DNA from: Terriglobia bacterium
Lineage (GTDB): Bacteria > Acidobacteriota > Terriglobia > Terriglobales > Acidobacteriaceae
Length of the DNA stretch: 64,000 bases
Direction: 5' to 3'
Assembly: GCA_020073165.1 (NCBI GenBank)
Contig: JAIQFP010000003.1
Location: 1-64,000, forward strand
The notes under the pieces are model-generated. The model was not told where the DNA came from, ran no database searches, and saw only the letters and a program-made list of their open reading frames with translations. Both the position numbers and the translations under genes were made by a program. Shown piece after piece: positions 43,056 to 53,025 of the stretch (positions are counted from its first letter, which is position 1; each line of letters opens with the position of its first letter).

Positions 43056-43655
43056 ATGCCCTCGCACTCCCCGCGCACTCGCGACCTCTTCGGTTCCCAC
43101 ACCGCACCGGTCCCCCAGCATTATCTGATCGCCCACAGCGACGGCGGCGCCCGCGGCAATCCCGGCCCGGCCGGCTACGGGGTCGTGATCAAGGACGAAG
43201 CCGGGCACAAAGTTGCTGCGCTGAGCGAATACCTCGGCCACCAGACCAACAACTTCGCCGAGTATCAGGGACTGATCGCGGCGCTGGAGTTCGCGCTCAA
43301 GCACGGCCCCAAAGCGCTCAAGGTAGTCAGCGACTCCGAACTTCTGGTGCGGCAAATCAAGGGCATCTACAAAGTGAAGAACCCCACCCTGCAGGACCTG
43401 CATGCTCGCGCCAAGGAGCTAATCGCGCAACTGGACTGGTTCTCCATCGACCACGCCCTGCGCGAGCACAACCGCGAAGCCGACCGCCTGGCCAACGAAG
43501 CCATGGACAAAGGCACAGGCCGTGTGGCCGCGGGCGTCTCGCCCGCGCGGCCTTCCCCGCAGGAATTCGAAGGCGTAGTCCGCGATGGCAAGATCGAGTT
43601 GCAGAATGGCGAACTACCGGATGGAACAAGGGTGCAGGTGAGGGTGAAGAACTAG
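43056..43655 (+). CDS. rnhA: RNase HI-like protein with a C-terminal extension
   Basis: 199 aa. The RNase H fold lies at about 20-150, with the catalytic carboxylates in HSDGGARGNPGPAGYG, NNFAEYQGLI, VVSDSELLV and NREADRLANEAMD. It cleaves RNA in RNA-DNA hybrids. After an Ala/Pro linker, the last ~30 residues (FEGVVRDGKIELQNGELPDG, TRVQVRVKN) look like a short beta module of the AbrB/DUF104 antitoxin type, an unusual addition. ATG 43056. Confidence 0.88.
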   Translation: MPSHSPRTRDLFGSHTAPVPQHYLIAHSDGGARGNPGPAGYGVVIKDEAGHKVAALSEYLGHQTNNFAEYQGLIAALEFALKHGPKALKVVSDSELLVRQIKGIYKVKNPTLQDLHARAKELIAQLDWFSIDHALREHNREADRLANEAMDKGTGRVAAGVSPARPSPQEFEGVVRDGKIELQNGELPDGTRVQVRVKN

Positions 43656-43685
43656 CAAGGCTCATGGGGACAGGCAATGCTCATG

Positions 43686-43712
43686 TGGGGACGGGCGCCC
43701 TCGCCCGTCCGG
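43686..43712. repeat. GTGTGGG-hairpin repeat after rnhA
   Basis: TGTGGGGACGGGCG-CCCT-CGCCCGTCC: an 8-bp stem GACGGGCG/CGCCCGTC with a 4-nt loop. It is a relative of the hairpins at 38988 and 54135 and lies between convergent genes. Confidence 0.5.
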
Positions 43713-43735
43713 TCGCCGAAGGCGACAAGGGTTTT

Positions 43736-44188
43736 CTACTCCGTCGCCGACGTGTGGTCGTGCACGATCTTCCACCCATCCGGAAACTTGCGAAAGATCA
43801 GCGTAAACAGCCCATGCGGCGTCTTCCCGTCCGGCATGGTCAAATGCCACGCCCCGCGCACAAACGCCGCATCCCGGCCCAGAGCTTCGATCCGCAGATC
43901 GGAGAACTCCAGCTTGCCCATCTCCCGCCCTTCGCTCTGGTAGGTCTTGCGATAGCGCTCGATGGTGGACTGCCACCCCGCCGTCTCCTTCGCCCCGGAG
44001 AAGAACGTCAGCTCCGGCGAATTCCAGTACCCGCCCATGAACCCTTCCAGGTCATGCCGGTTCCAGGCGTCCTGCTGTCGTTGGAGGACCTGCTGGACCG
44101 CGGACTTTGCTTGCTCAGCGGAATTCTTTGCGGCCGAAAGGACCGGGGAGATCACAACAAGAGTGAGAATCAGAAAGGCAGTGCGCAT
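43736..44188 (-). CDS. Exported SnoaL/DUF4440-type NTF2-like protein
   Basis: 150 aa with a signal peptide ([19 protein letters not shown]). The mature part is an NTF2-like cone: [79 protein letters not shown]4440 proteins act as small-molecule-binding or catalytic pockets; the ligand is unknown. It faces the periplasm. Confidence 0.85.
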   Translation of the reverse strand: MRTAFLILTLVVISPVLSAAKNSAEQAKSAVQQVLQRQQDAWNRHDLEGFMGGYWNSPELTFFSGAKETAGWQSTIERYRKTYQSEGREMGKLEFSDLRIEALGRDAAFVRGAWHLTMPDGKTPHGLFTLIFRKFPDGWKIVHDHTSATE

Positions 44189-44297
44189 CCCAAGCCTCCA
44201 GAGCGCACTAGTGTCGCACAGGAATTGCCGATTGCTGAATTTTGATGGATGATTGAAGCCCGGCCCACCCGACGACTGATGGCTGACGACTGATTTC

Positions 44298-44780
44298 CTA
44301 CGCCCGTCCCTTTTTCGCCGCCGCCATCGCTTTCACCCCCGCCACTTCCCACGGACGCTTCGGGCGCTCCGTCGTCGGCTTGTCGCGGTCCACAATGCGG
44401 TCGTATTGGTACGACTCGCTCACCGTCCCCAGCGATTCGTTGTACAGGCTGGGCAGTCCCAGGCCTTCCTTCAGCTCTTCGGTGAATTGCTGCAGCGCCT
44501 TCAAGTGGTCCGCGGTCGCAGGGACCTCGGTCTTGGCTGTCTTCAGGAACTGCTGGTATCCCCGGTTCACCAGCTTGGAGATCTCGCTGCCGATCAGGTA
44601 GCCCGGATAGGCAAAGATCTTCACTCCATCCTCGGCTGTCTTCTGTATGGCTGCCGAGCAGGTGTACTTCTTCAGGAACACACGCCCTTGGGTCCCCGGC
44701 GCTTCGAGCACATCAAAGCCGTGCTCCCGCAACCAGTTCAACGCTTCGTCATAATTCCGTTGTTCTACCTTGGTGGTCAT
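44298..44780 (-). CDS. Conserved hypothetical protein, 160 aa
   Basis: No family recognised. It is soluble, with mixed alpha/beta pattern: [80 protein letters not shown] and a basic tail ([11 protein letters not shown]). No signal or membrane segment. Codon use matches its neighbours, so it is a real gene. It diverges from the cysteine gene cluster. Confidence 0.7.
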   Translation of the reverse strand: MTTKVEQRNYDEALNWLREHGFDVLEAPGTQGRVFLKKYTCSAAIQKTAEDGVKIFAYPGYLIGSEISKLVNRGYQQFLKTAKTEVPATADHLKALQQFTEELKEGLGLPSLYNESLGTVSESYQYDRIVDRDKPTTERPKRPWEVAGVKAMAAAKKGRA

Positions 44781-44877
44781 CTGGTCGTATGAAGCCCCTT
44801 CGTCTTCCCGATAAGGTTAGATGCGGATTCCGGGAAAAGGCATTTTGTGCAACCCCGCGCATCCAACCATCATCCCT

Positions 44878-44883
44878 TATAAT
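44878..44883 (+). promoter_or_regulatory. Probable -10 box for the cysteine cluster
   Basis: TATAAT lies about 75 nt before the cysM start, in a gap that is otherwise gene-free. No good -35 box is visible at standard spacing, so an activator may be needed. The transcript would have a 5' leader of roughly 65 nt; no riboswitch fold was recognised in it. Confidence 0.35.
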
Positions 44884-44956
44884 CTAAAGAGCAGTCCCTG
44901 AAACCTGATTTCGCCGTTACCCCACATTACGATGGTCACGGCAATCTCTCAAGCTT

Positions 44957-45967
44957 ATGGAACCAGCCTCTCGCAGATTCGCGCAAGTGTCAGATTCGTC
45001 AGTACATGCCCCGGCCAGAGGCATTGCGCACCGGATCGCGAATGAGGTCAGCCCGCTCGGCCAGCATACTCTCGATCGCATCGGCAATACTCCCCTGCTG
45101 CGTCTGCCTCGTGTCGTGGCCAAACATCCCGGCGTTGAACTGCTCGGCAAGGCAGAGTGGTTCAATCCCGGAGGCTCGGTCAAGGACCGTGCCGCGGCCA
45201 ACATCATCGCGGCCGCGCGGCGTAGCGGACAACTCCAGCCCGGGAAAATCCTGCTCGATTCCACCAGCGGCAATACCGGCATTGCCTATGCCATGATCGG
45301 TGCTGCCCAGGGGATCCCGGTCACCTTGTGCATGCCGGAAAACGTTTCTGTCGAGCGCAAGCGCATTCTGCAAGCCTACGGCGCGAACATTATTTATACC
45401 GACCCCGCCGACGGCTCCGATGGCGCCATTCGCATGGCGCGCGAACTCGCCGCCAAGCATCCCGAGCTGTACTTTTACGCCGACCAGTATTCCAACGACG
45501 CCAACTGGCGGGCCCACTACCATGGCACGGCCAACGAAATCTGGCAACAAACCGAAGGACGTATCACCCATTTCGTGTCCATGTTGGGCACCAGCGGGAC
45601 CTTTGTCGGCAACACCCGGCGCCTGAAAGAATTGAACCCGCACATCCGCTGCATCTCGCTGCAGCCCGATGCCCCGTTCCACGGCATCGAAGGCGCCAAA
45701 CATATGCCCAGCGCCATCGTGCCGAAAATCTACGATGCTTCCCTGGCCGACGCGAATCTCGAGATCTCGACCGAAGCATCCTACGCCATGGTCAAGCGCC
45801 TGGCCCGCGAAGAAGGCTTGCTGGTGGGAATCTCCGCCGCCGCAGCGGTGGTGGGCTGCCTGCAAATCGCCCAGCAACTGAAGAAGAACGAGCGCGCCGT
45901 GCTCGTCACCATCCTGTGCGACTCCGGCGACAAGTATTTGAGCGAGCGATTCTGGCAGGAGGAGTAA
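44957..45967 (+). CDS. cysM: CysM-type cysteine synthase (CysO-thiocarboxylate dependent, by context)
   Basis: 336 aa, PLP enzyme of the cysteine synthase fold. The PLP lysine is K76 in NPGGSVKDRAA; the substrate loop is STSGNTGIAYA; the phosphate-binding loop is LGTSGTFVG. An extra ~35 residues precede the standard start (LDRIGNTPLLRLP). In Mycobacterium a cysM paired with cysO uses O-phosphoserine and the thiocarboxylated carrier instead of free sulfide. Here the JAMM protease, cysO and an E1/rhodanese follow in order, so the same chemistry is inferred. The start at 44957 has no strong ribosome site. Confidence 0.9.
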   Translation: MEPASRRFAQVSDSSVHAPARGIAHRIANEVSPLGQHTLDRIGNTPLLRLPRVVAKHPGVELLGKAEWFNPGGSVKDRAAANIIAAARRSGQLQPGKILLDSTSGNTGIAYAMIGAAQGIPVTLCMPENVSVERKRILQAYGANIIYTDPADGSDGAIRMARELAAKHPELYFYADQYSNDANWRAHYHGTANEIWQQTEGRITHFVSMLGTSGTFVGNTRRLKELNPHIRCISLQPDAPFHGIEGAKHMPSAIVPKIYDASLADANLEISTEASYAMVKRLAREEGLLVGISAAAAVVGCLQIAQQLKKNERAVLVTILCDSGDKYLSERFWQEE

Positions 45968-45985
45968 TCGGCAATCCTGAGTTCC

Positions 45986-46420
45986 ATGCTCAAGATCTCC
46001 AAATCGGCCTACGACTTCATCCGCCGTCATGGCGAGGAAACCTACCCCCACGAATGCTGTGGTGTCCTTCTCGGCCAGATAAACGGTGAGGGGCGAGTGA
46101 TCACTTCGTCGGTGCCCTGCGGCAATACCCGCACCGACTCGCCCCGAAACCGCTACCACATCGATCCCAAGGAACTGGTACGCATCCAGCGCGAAGGACG
46201 CGATCGCAACGAAGACATTCTCGGTTTTTATCATTCTCATCCTGACCACCCGGCGCGCTGGTCGCGGACCGATCTGGCCGAGGCGCACTGGTTTGGCTGT
46301 TCGTACGTCATCACCAGCGTGGAAAAGGGCAAGGCCGTTCTCACAAATTCATTCCTGCTCGACGGAACCGGGGAAGGCGACAAGCACCTCGACGACGAAC
46401 GGATCGAGATTGCGCCCTAG
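45986..46420 (+). CDS. mec: JAMM/MPN+ metalloprotease of the Mec type
   Basis: 144 aa. The JAMM zinc motif is complete: E23 (YPHECCGVLLG) and H83-x-H85 ... S93-x-x-D96 in HSHPDHPARWSRTD. Proteins of this type cleave after the Gly-Gly of small ubiquitin-like carriers. In the mycobacterial pathway the enzyme frees cysteine from the CysO-cysteine adduct; here it could also trim the extra Arg after GG in the adjacent carrier. It starts 18 nt after cysM. Confidence 0.9.
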   Translation: MLKISKSAYDFIRRHGEETYPHECCGVLLGQINGEGRVITSSVPCGNTRTDSPRNRYHIDPKELVRIQREGRDRNEDILGFYHSHPDHPARWSRTDLAEAHWFGCSYVITSVEKGKAVLTNSFLLDGTGEGDKHLDDERIEIAP

Positions 46421-46529
46421 CGGTGTCAGGGTTGTGGAGCATGGGCCTATCGCCCGTGAGCGCGATGAATCCCCGCGCAGACCCGGCGCATCTTTGAATT
46501 GTCGGGTCGCGGCTTAACAAAGATTTGCT

Positions 46530-46802
46530 ATGAAAATCCTTATTCCCACTCCCTTGCGCCAGTATTCCGACAAGCAGCCCGCGGTGGAGGTCAAGGCCGC
46601 CACCGTGGGTGAAGCGCTTTCTGGTTTGGTCATGCGCCACCCCGATCTGCGCCGCCACCTCTACACCGAGGAAGGGAAGCTGCGCGCCTTCGTTAACGTT
46701 TACCTGAACGACGAGGACGTGCGCTACCTGCAGAAAGAAGCCACCCAGGTGCGCGATAGTGATACCATTTCCATCGTGCCTTCCATCGCTGGAGGCCGCT
46801 GA
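46530..46802 (+). CDS. cysO: CysO/MoaD/ThiS-like ubiquitin-fold sulfur carrier, GG-Arg C-terminus
   Basis: 90 aa with the beta-grasp pattern (MKILIPTPLRQYSDKQPAVE, TVGEALSGLVMRHPDLRRHL, LRAFVNVYLNDEDVRYL) and the end TISIVPSIAGGR. Carriers must end in Gly-Gly for adenylation by an E1; the extra Arg90 would have to be removed, and the JAMM protease encoded just upstream is a candidate. The GGAGG of the Gly-Gly codons (46791-46795) also serves as a ribosome site for the Cys-rich frame that follows. MoaD for molybdopterin is an alternative, but the cysM/mec neighbours favour cysteine synthesis. Confidence 0.9.
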   Translation: MKILIPTPLRQYSDKQPAVEVKAATVGEALSGLVMRHPDLRRHLYTEEGKLRAFVNVYLNDEDVRYLQKEATQVRDSDTISIVPSIAGGR

Positions 46803-46806
46803 ACCC

Positions 46807-46887
46807 ATGATCCTGGGATGGACTAACTCCCGAATGCCTCGCTACAGCGCCTGCTGCTGTTGTTGTCCGTCCTGTTGTTGTCGCTGA
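46807..46887 (+). CDS. Cysteine-rich leader peptide, probable cysteine-responsive attenuator
   Basis: A 26-codon frame, ATG 46807 to TGA 46885-46887, whose second half (from an in-frame ATG at 46834) reads MPRYSACCCCCPSCCCR: five Cys, Pro-Ser, three Cys. Eight Cys in the last eleven sense codons is far beyond chance in a genome where Cys is rare. GGAGG lies 11 nt upstream, inside the cysO 3' end, and the start is 4 nt after the cysO stop. It ends 57 nt before the E1/rhodanese gene of the cysteine pathway. When Cys-tRNA is low, ribosomes would stall here and change downstream expression, as shown for poly-Cys leaders in mycobacteria. No clear terminator hairpin follows, so the mechanism (Rho or ribosome-site masking) is open. 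Confidence 0.75.
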   Translation: MILGWTNSRMPRYSACCCCCPSCCCR

Positions 46888-46944
46888 GTTCCGCTTTCCA
46901 ACCGGCAATCGAAAATCTGAAATTGAAAATGTTTTGAGGTCTTT

Positions 46945-48117
<1,173 letters not shown>

Positions 48118-48216
48118 AAACCAGTAGCTGGCAGCTAGTGGCTGGCTGGGTAGCGCCACCGCTCCCTGGCTCGCTCGCCCACATTGTTCCTCTTCCGGAA
48201 CTGCCCAACGGAGCAC

Positions 48217-48244
48217 TTGCATTTCCCCGCGAGTTGGTCATAAT
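48217..48244 (+). promoter_or_regulatory. Probable sigma-70-type promoter of the M1 peptidase gene
   Basis: TTGCAT (48217-48222) and CATAAT (48239-48244) are spaced 16 bp. An in-frame ATG at 48243 lies within the -10 box, so it cannot be the start of this transcript; this supports translation from ATG 48270 behind GGAGG. Confidence 0.4.
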
Positions 48245-48269
48245 GAACCCGCTTCCCCCCGGAGGCCCT

Positions 48270-50702
48270 ATGTCGTTTCTCTTGCGTGCATTGCGTGTAT
48301 GCGCATTGGTGTGCGTGCTGCTCCTCTCGGGGATTTGCAGTGCGCAAGGTTCGACTCCCACTGCCCCCAACTCCGATCCAACCTACCAGCAGTTGCGCAA
48401 CCTCGGCCTGGGCGGGGAAGCGGTGTCGGTCAGTAACCTCGACTTGAAGCGCGAGGTGGCCACGTTCCATCTGCGGTTCGGCACGGTTTGCTTCGTATCA
48501 CCGGTCGCAGGCAAGGTCACCGGCGCGATCTTTGTGGGCGATGGCAGCCTGGTGCTCAACCCGCCCAACGCCAGTGAAAGGAGCATGCTGAAGCTGCTGA
48601 CCAAGGAAGACGACTTCAGCGAGAACTTCAGCCACCTGGTACTTCGATTCACCGACTCGACCTACGCGGAAATCAAGAAGGCCGGCGGTGCTGCCTCCGG
48701 TGGATGTGACGCTGGTCTACTGAAAGACAGCCAGAACCTGAGCCGCCACAAGTTCAAAGACAACCTGGAAGCCCGTGTCCTGGAAGACGTGCTCAGCCCC
48801 GAGCCGGGAATTTTTTTCGAAGCCTTTGTCCACGGCAAGCGCTACGACGACAAGGAACTCTACATCGTCGACCCATATGGCTCGCCGGATCAGGTCGTCT
48901 TGCAAACCTACGGCGAGAGTAAGTATGGGGTCTGGACGGCCTTGCCTCTGTCCGGCGGTTACGCCAGAAACACATCCGCTCGGGACCGGATTCATATAGA
49001 ACACCAGCAACTCGACACCTCCATTGAGAAGAGCGGAAACCTCATCGGCAAGTCAGCGACCAGTTTTTCCTCCCAAGTGAATGGCTTGCGGGTGGTTCGG
49101 TTCGACCTGTTCCCCACTTTGCGGGTGCAGGGTGTGACCGGGGAAGGGGGCCAGCCGTTGCCGTTCATCCAAGAAGACAAGAATGACGATGCCGATTTCG
49201 CAGTCATCCTCCCCAAGGCTCTGTCGGCAGGGGAGAAATATACGATCAGCACAACCTACAGCGGCAAGGAGGCAGTGTCCAACGAGGGTGGCGGCAACTA
49301 CTTCCCCGTGGCGCGCGACGACTGGTATCCCAACAACTACAACGCCTCAATGGGCGAATACGTCACCTATGACATGACCTACCACATTCCCAAGGGCATG
49401 AAGATAGCGGCGACGGGCACCCTGGTCAGCGAGACCAACGAGGGCGGCCAGGACGTGACCGTTTGGAAGAGCGAGGTCCCCCAGACCGTGGCTGGATTCA
49501 ACCTGGGCAAGTTTAAGGAAGAAGAGGTGAAGCTGACCAAACCCGAATACCTGGTACAGTCGTTCGCCAACCAGGAGCCCCCAAGCTGGGTGCAGGGGCT
49601 GCAACACGATGTCAGTGACGACATGCCGACCCAAGGTTCACACATCGGTTCCGGAGCCGCGCTGGGCAACATGAGTACTACGCCTCTGCTCAAGAAAGCG
49701 CTGGCGGAAGGACAGCTGGCAGTCTCACTCTACAGTGATTATTTCGGGCCGTCTTCTTACAAACGTGTCGCCCTCACCCAGCAGACGGCCTGCAACTTCG
49801 GCCAATCCTGGCCGGAACTGGTTTGGATCCCCATCTGCTACTTCTTCGATACCACCGTGCGCCACCAACTCGGCATGGACTGGGGCGACCGCGGCTACTG
49901 GAAGGTGGTCACGCCGCATGAGGTGGCGCACCAATGGTGGGGTCATACCGTGGGCTTCAGTTCGTACCGTGACCAGTGGATGAGTGAGGGCTTCTCTGAC
50001 TTCTCGGCTTCGCTCTTCTTGCAGATGATTGAGAAAAACCCGCAGAAATTTGTCAGCTTCTGGAACGATGAACGGGACCTGTTACTCGAACGAAACAAAG
50101 AGGGATTCCGCGCCATCGATGCGGGCCCGGTCACCATGGGGTACCGCCTCAGCAACAGCCGGTCGGGTTACGACATCACCCGCCGCCTCATCTATCCCAA
50201 GGGCGCCTACATCCTGCACATGATCCGCATGATGATGTGGGACCGCAAGACCGGCGACCAGAATTTCAAAGAGACCATGCAGGATTTCGTCAAGACCTAC
50301 TCCGGGCGCGCCGCTACCACCGAGGATTTCAAGGCCATGGTCGAAAAGCACATGACCCGGGAGATGGATCTCGACGGCAACCACAAGATGGATTGGTTCT
50401 TCAACGAATACGTGTACGGGACCGCACTCCCAACCTACAAGTTGGATTATTCCTTCGGCAAGAATCCGGCGGGGGATGTACTGTTCACCTTCAAGGTGAT
50501 GCAGTCGAACGTAGACAACAGCTTCAAGATGCTGGTGCCGATCTACCTCGAGTTGGCGGATGGACGCACTTTGAACTTGGGTCGCGCCCGGCTGGCAGGC
50601 AGCACGTCTGTCGAACAGAGCGTACCGCTGAACGGCCTGAAAGATGCCCCACGTCGCGCCCTGCTCAACTACAACGAGGATGTGCTGGCATCACCCAACT
50701 AG
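48270..50702 (+). CDS. Exported M1-family zinc aminopeptidase-like protein
   Basis: 810 aa from ATG 48270 (the frame is open from 48138; ATG 48243 is an alternative). Signal peptide: ALRVCALVCVLLLSGICSAQ. The gluzincin site is HEVAHQWWGH (H550, E551, H554) with the third ligand E573 in WMSEGFSDF, exact HExxH-18-E spacing. A large N-terminal beta region of about 400 residues precedes the catalytic domain and differs from PepN. The exopeptidase motif GxMEN is not evident, so its specificity is uncertain. It acts outside the cytoplasm. A bidirectional hairpin follows the stop. Confidence 0.88.
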   Translation: MSFLLRALRVCALVCVLLLSGICSAQGSTPTAPNSDPTYQQLRNLGLGGEAVSVSNLDLKREVATFHLRFGTVCFVSPVAGKVTGAIFVGDGSLVLNPPNASERSMLKLLTKEDDFSENFSHLVLRFTDSTYAEIKKAGGAASGGCDAGLLKDSQNLSRHKFKDNLEARVLEDVLSPEPGIFFEAFVHGKRYDDKELYIVDPYGSPDQVVLQTYGESKYGVWTALPLSGGYARNTSARDRIHIEHQQLDTSIEKSGNLIGKSATSFSSQVNGLRVVRFDLFPTLRVQGVTGEGGQPLPFIQEDKNDDADFAVILPKALSAGEKYTISTTYSGKEAVSNEGGGNYFPVARDDWYPNNYNASMGEYVTYDMTYHIPKGMKIAATGTLVSETNEGGQDVTVWKSEVPQTVAGFNLGKFKEEEVKLTKPEYLVQSFANQEPPSWVQGLQHDVSDDMPTQGSHIGSGAALGNMSTTPLLKKALAEGQLAVSLYSDYFGPSSYKRVALTQQTACNFGQSWPELVWIPICYFFDTTVRHQLGMDWGDRGYWKVVTPHEVAHQWWGHTVGFSSYRDQWMSEGFSDFSASLFLQMIEKNPQKFVSFWNDERDLLLERNKEGFRAIDAGPVTMGYRLSNSRSGYDITRRLIYPKGAYILHMIRMMMWDRKTGDQNFKETMQDFVKTYSGRAATTEDFKAMVEKHMTREMDLDGNHKMDWFFNEYVYGTALPTYKLDYSFGKNPAGDVLFTFKVMQSNVDNSFKMLVPIYLELADGRTLNLGRARLAGSTSVEQSVPLNGLKDAPRRALLNYNEDVLASPN

Positions 50703-50715
50703 GGCCATCGAAAGA

Positions 50716-50743
50716 AAAAATACGGGGAGCTCGCGCTCCCCGT
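50716..50743 (-). terminator. Rho-independent terminator between convergent genes
   Basis: Stem ACGGGGAGC (50722-50730), loop TCGC, stem GCTCCCCGT (50735-50743). On the minus strand it is followed by a T-run (ATTTTTTC), so it ends the minus-strand gene at 50766-51149. The A-run before it on the plus strand makes it usable for the M1 peptidase transcript as well. Confidence 0.8.
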
Positions 50744-50765
50744 TCCACTTAGGAGACTCCGCGAA

Positions 50766-51149
50766 CTATTTGCTGCTGGTGGCAGCGCTGGCTGACTCTT
50801 CGCCAATCGCCAACGCATACTTCTTGCCCGAAAAGCGAATCTCGGACAGGGACTTGCTCCCGTCGCTGTTGCTGCTAACGACTGCGGAATCGTCGGTCGA
50901 GGGACGATCCAGTTCGATCACTCGGGCCGGCACGGTGGCCACAACGTTCTTGCCCTGCATGATGTTGAGCTGCACGCTGGAACCGCTTCCGTCCCAGGTC
51001 AATTTGTAGTTGCCAACCGCTAGTTGTTTGCCCGCTACCGTCACGGGATCCGTTACCGCGACCGAGCCCTTGTTGGCTGCGAACGCGCTTGTCGCCAGCA
51101 GCACAGCCAGTCCCAGCAGCAAGCCCTTGGAGATTCTCGATACTTTCAT
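50766..51149 (-). CDS. Small exported protein of an acidobacterial family
   Basis: 127 aa from ATG 51149. Signal peptide: MKVSRISKGLLLGLAVLLAT-SAFA-AN. The mature part is all-beta: VAVTDPVTVAGKQLAVGNYK, LTWDGSGSSVQLNIMQGKNV, VIELDRP, LSEIRFSGKKYALAIGE. Similar small exported proteins are frequent in Acidobacteriota; no function is known. It ends in a strong terminator. The gap 51150-51777 upstream holds no credible gene. Confidence 0.8.
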   Translation of the reverse strand: MKVSRISKGLLLGLAVLLATSAFAANKGSVAVTDPVTVAGKQLAVGNYKLTWDGSGSSVQLNIMQGKNVVATVPARVIELDRPSTDDSAVVSSNSDGSKSLSEIRFSGKKYALAIGEESASAATSSK

Positions 51150-51777
51150 ACCACTCCTTTTTCTTTCCCGAAAAGCGTCGGGAACCGGTTCGGGGCGGCC
51201 TGGACTCGCCTTCGCGAAGAACTTGCGTTTGTCCGCGAAAGGCATACAATGCTGCCTCGGGGTTAAGCAAAAAGCGCCGGGCCGCAAGGCCTCGCGCTCT
51301 TTGCTGCGGGGATTGTTCTCACCTGGGCCGCCAAACCGAGCGTGAGACAGTCCCTTTAACCCCTGAAATTCTTCCTCGAACCGGGTGGGCTGGTTGGCTT
51401 CCCGGTCCCCACTTCCTCACTGTCGCGTCAAGATACGTTTGAATCCTGGAAGGAGTTCCATCTCATTCCAACTCATAGTTACGGCATTGGACGCGAATCG
51501 CGCATCGTTGTTAGCAAAAACCGTACCCCGCGCGCCTTTCACAGGATTCGTGTGTTTTGTTCAGTCGCGACATGGCGAGTGCACTCTTCGCTTCCCGACG
51601 CATTTCGAGACGGTGCACGTCTTTGTCCACGCCCGCGCGATGAAACACATTGATTACAAATGGGAGTGCGAACCAGAAAATCGACGAGTGTGTCCGTTAT
51701 CGAACTGGGGCGTTCGGAAGCGCACAGGCCGGAGGCCGATGCTAAGGCCGCAGGTCGCGGGGAAAGCCAGAGCAGTT
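51150..51777. other. 628-bp gap without a credible gene
   Basis: Short open frames here have uneven composition and no ribosome sites or recognisable motifs. The first part must hold the promoter of the minus-strand exported gene. Nothing else was recognised. Confidence 0.4.
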
Positions 51778-52752
51778 CTAAGGGCCTGTCAGTCGCAGCA
51801 CTACCTTCCCGAAATTTCTCCGTTCCAACAACAAGCGGTAGGCTGCCGTTGCTTGTGTCATCGGTAGCACGTGACCCACGACCGGGTGCAAGTGTCCCTG
51901 CGAAGTCCAGGCAGAGAGCTGCTTCCACGCCTCGTCCATCAACTCGCGCTTGGCGGAGAGATAGGTCAGCCACAATCCATGCACGCTCGCCCCCTTGGCA
52001 TAGAGCATGCGCGTGTCGAGCTCTGCTCGCTGTCCGGTCGCGGCGCCGTACACGATCACGCGTCCGAAATCCCGCAGACAGCGGACGCTCTTGCCAACAT
52101 GCTCGCCGCCCAGCATCTCGAACACCGCGTCGACGCCCTCGCCGTGAGTCAACCCCTTGATCGCGTCTTCGTAGTCGCGTTGTTTGTAGTTGATTCCGTG
52201 TTGGAGTCCGAGCTCTTGCACGCGGGCCAGCTTGTCATCGGAGGAAGATGTGCCGTACATCTCCGCGCCCAGCAGCTTGCCGATCTGCACCGCGGCTGTA
52301 CCCACGCCGCCGGCGACGGCGTGAATCAGCACTCGCGGCGGTTCACCCTTTCTGCGGGCGGGGTCTCCCAGGAGCCCCGCTTTCCAATACGCAAAATATG
52401 CGGTGAAGTAATTTACCGGGAAGGCGGCGCCCTCTTCCGCGCTCCAACCCGGCGGCACCGGCCACAGCAACTCCGGCCGCGTGGCGATGCGCTCCGCAAA
52501 CGCCGCCCACTGCGCGTAGCCCATGACGCGCTGCCCGTCGCGCTCCCGCACTCCGGCGAATTCGCGACCCGCCACCAGAGGCGGGGGCGGAGTCCCCGGG
52601 TAGCCGCCTTGCACAGTAAGGACGTCGGCAAAATTAACTCCGCCCGCTTCTACCCGGACGAGTTCCTGGCCCGGCTCTGGCAGCGGATCCGGAGCCTCTC
52701 TCACTTCCAGCACCTCGGGACCACCTAAACGACTGATCACAATAGCCTTCAT
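51778..52752 (-). CDS. Quinone oxidoreductase-like protein (zinc-free MDR family)
   Basis: 324 aa. N-terminal GroES-like part: MKAIVISRLGGPEVLEVREA, VRVEAGGVNFADVLTVQGGY. The Rossmann motif is AGGVGTAAVQ, followed by YGTSSSDDKLARVQELG. It lacks the structural zinc Cys cluster of alcohol dehydrogenases, as quinone oxidoreductases do. It should reduce quinones or enals with NADPH. The gap 52753-53025 after its start codon holds no gene. Confidence 0.9.
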   Translation of the reverse strand: MKAIVISRLGGPEVLEVREAPDPLPEPGQELVRVEAGGVNFADVLTVQGGYPGTPPPPLVAGREFAGVRERDGQRVMGYAQWAAFAERIATRPELLWPVPPGWSAEEGAAFPVNYFTAYFAYWKAGLLGDPARRKGEPPRVLIHAVAGGVGTAAVQIGKLLGAEMYGTSSSDDKLARVQELGLQHGINYKQRDYEDAIKGLTHGEGVDAVFEMLGGEHVGKSVRCLRDFGRVIVYGAATGQRAELDTRMLYAKGASVHGLWLTYLSAKRELMDEAWKQLSAWTSQGHLHPVVGHVLPMTQATAAYRLLLERRNFGKVVLRLTGP

Positions 52753-53025
52753 GCGCAGCAGTGTACCAGCGTTCCAGGGTCAAAGTGGGAAGCTCAGAGC
52801 ACCGTGGGATTTGCTGGGTTGCGCACTTTACGGGAGGTATATACTTCCCTTGGAATAGCTTGGCGGTTCCCCGTTTCGTTGGCGGGACGGGTGCGGAGCG
52901 TAGTTCATTTCTTTCATAGGCTCCGTTTATAGATCACTGGCTGCCGATATGCCGGCAGTTGGGTAGCCAGTGCGGAATTCTGCCGTGCGGTGAGGCGCGG
53001 GGTGGGATTCCGGGAGGGTTCATCC

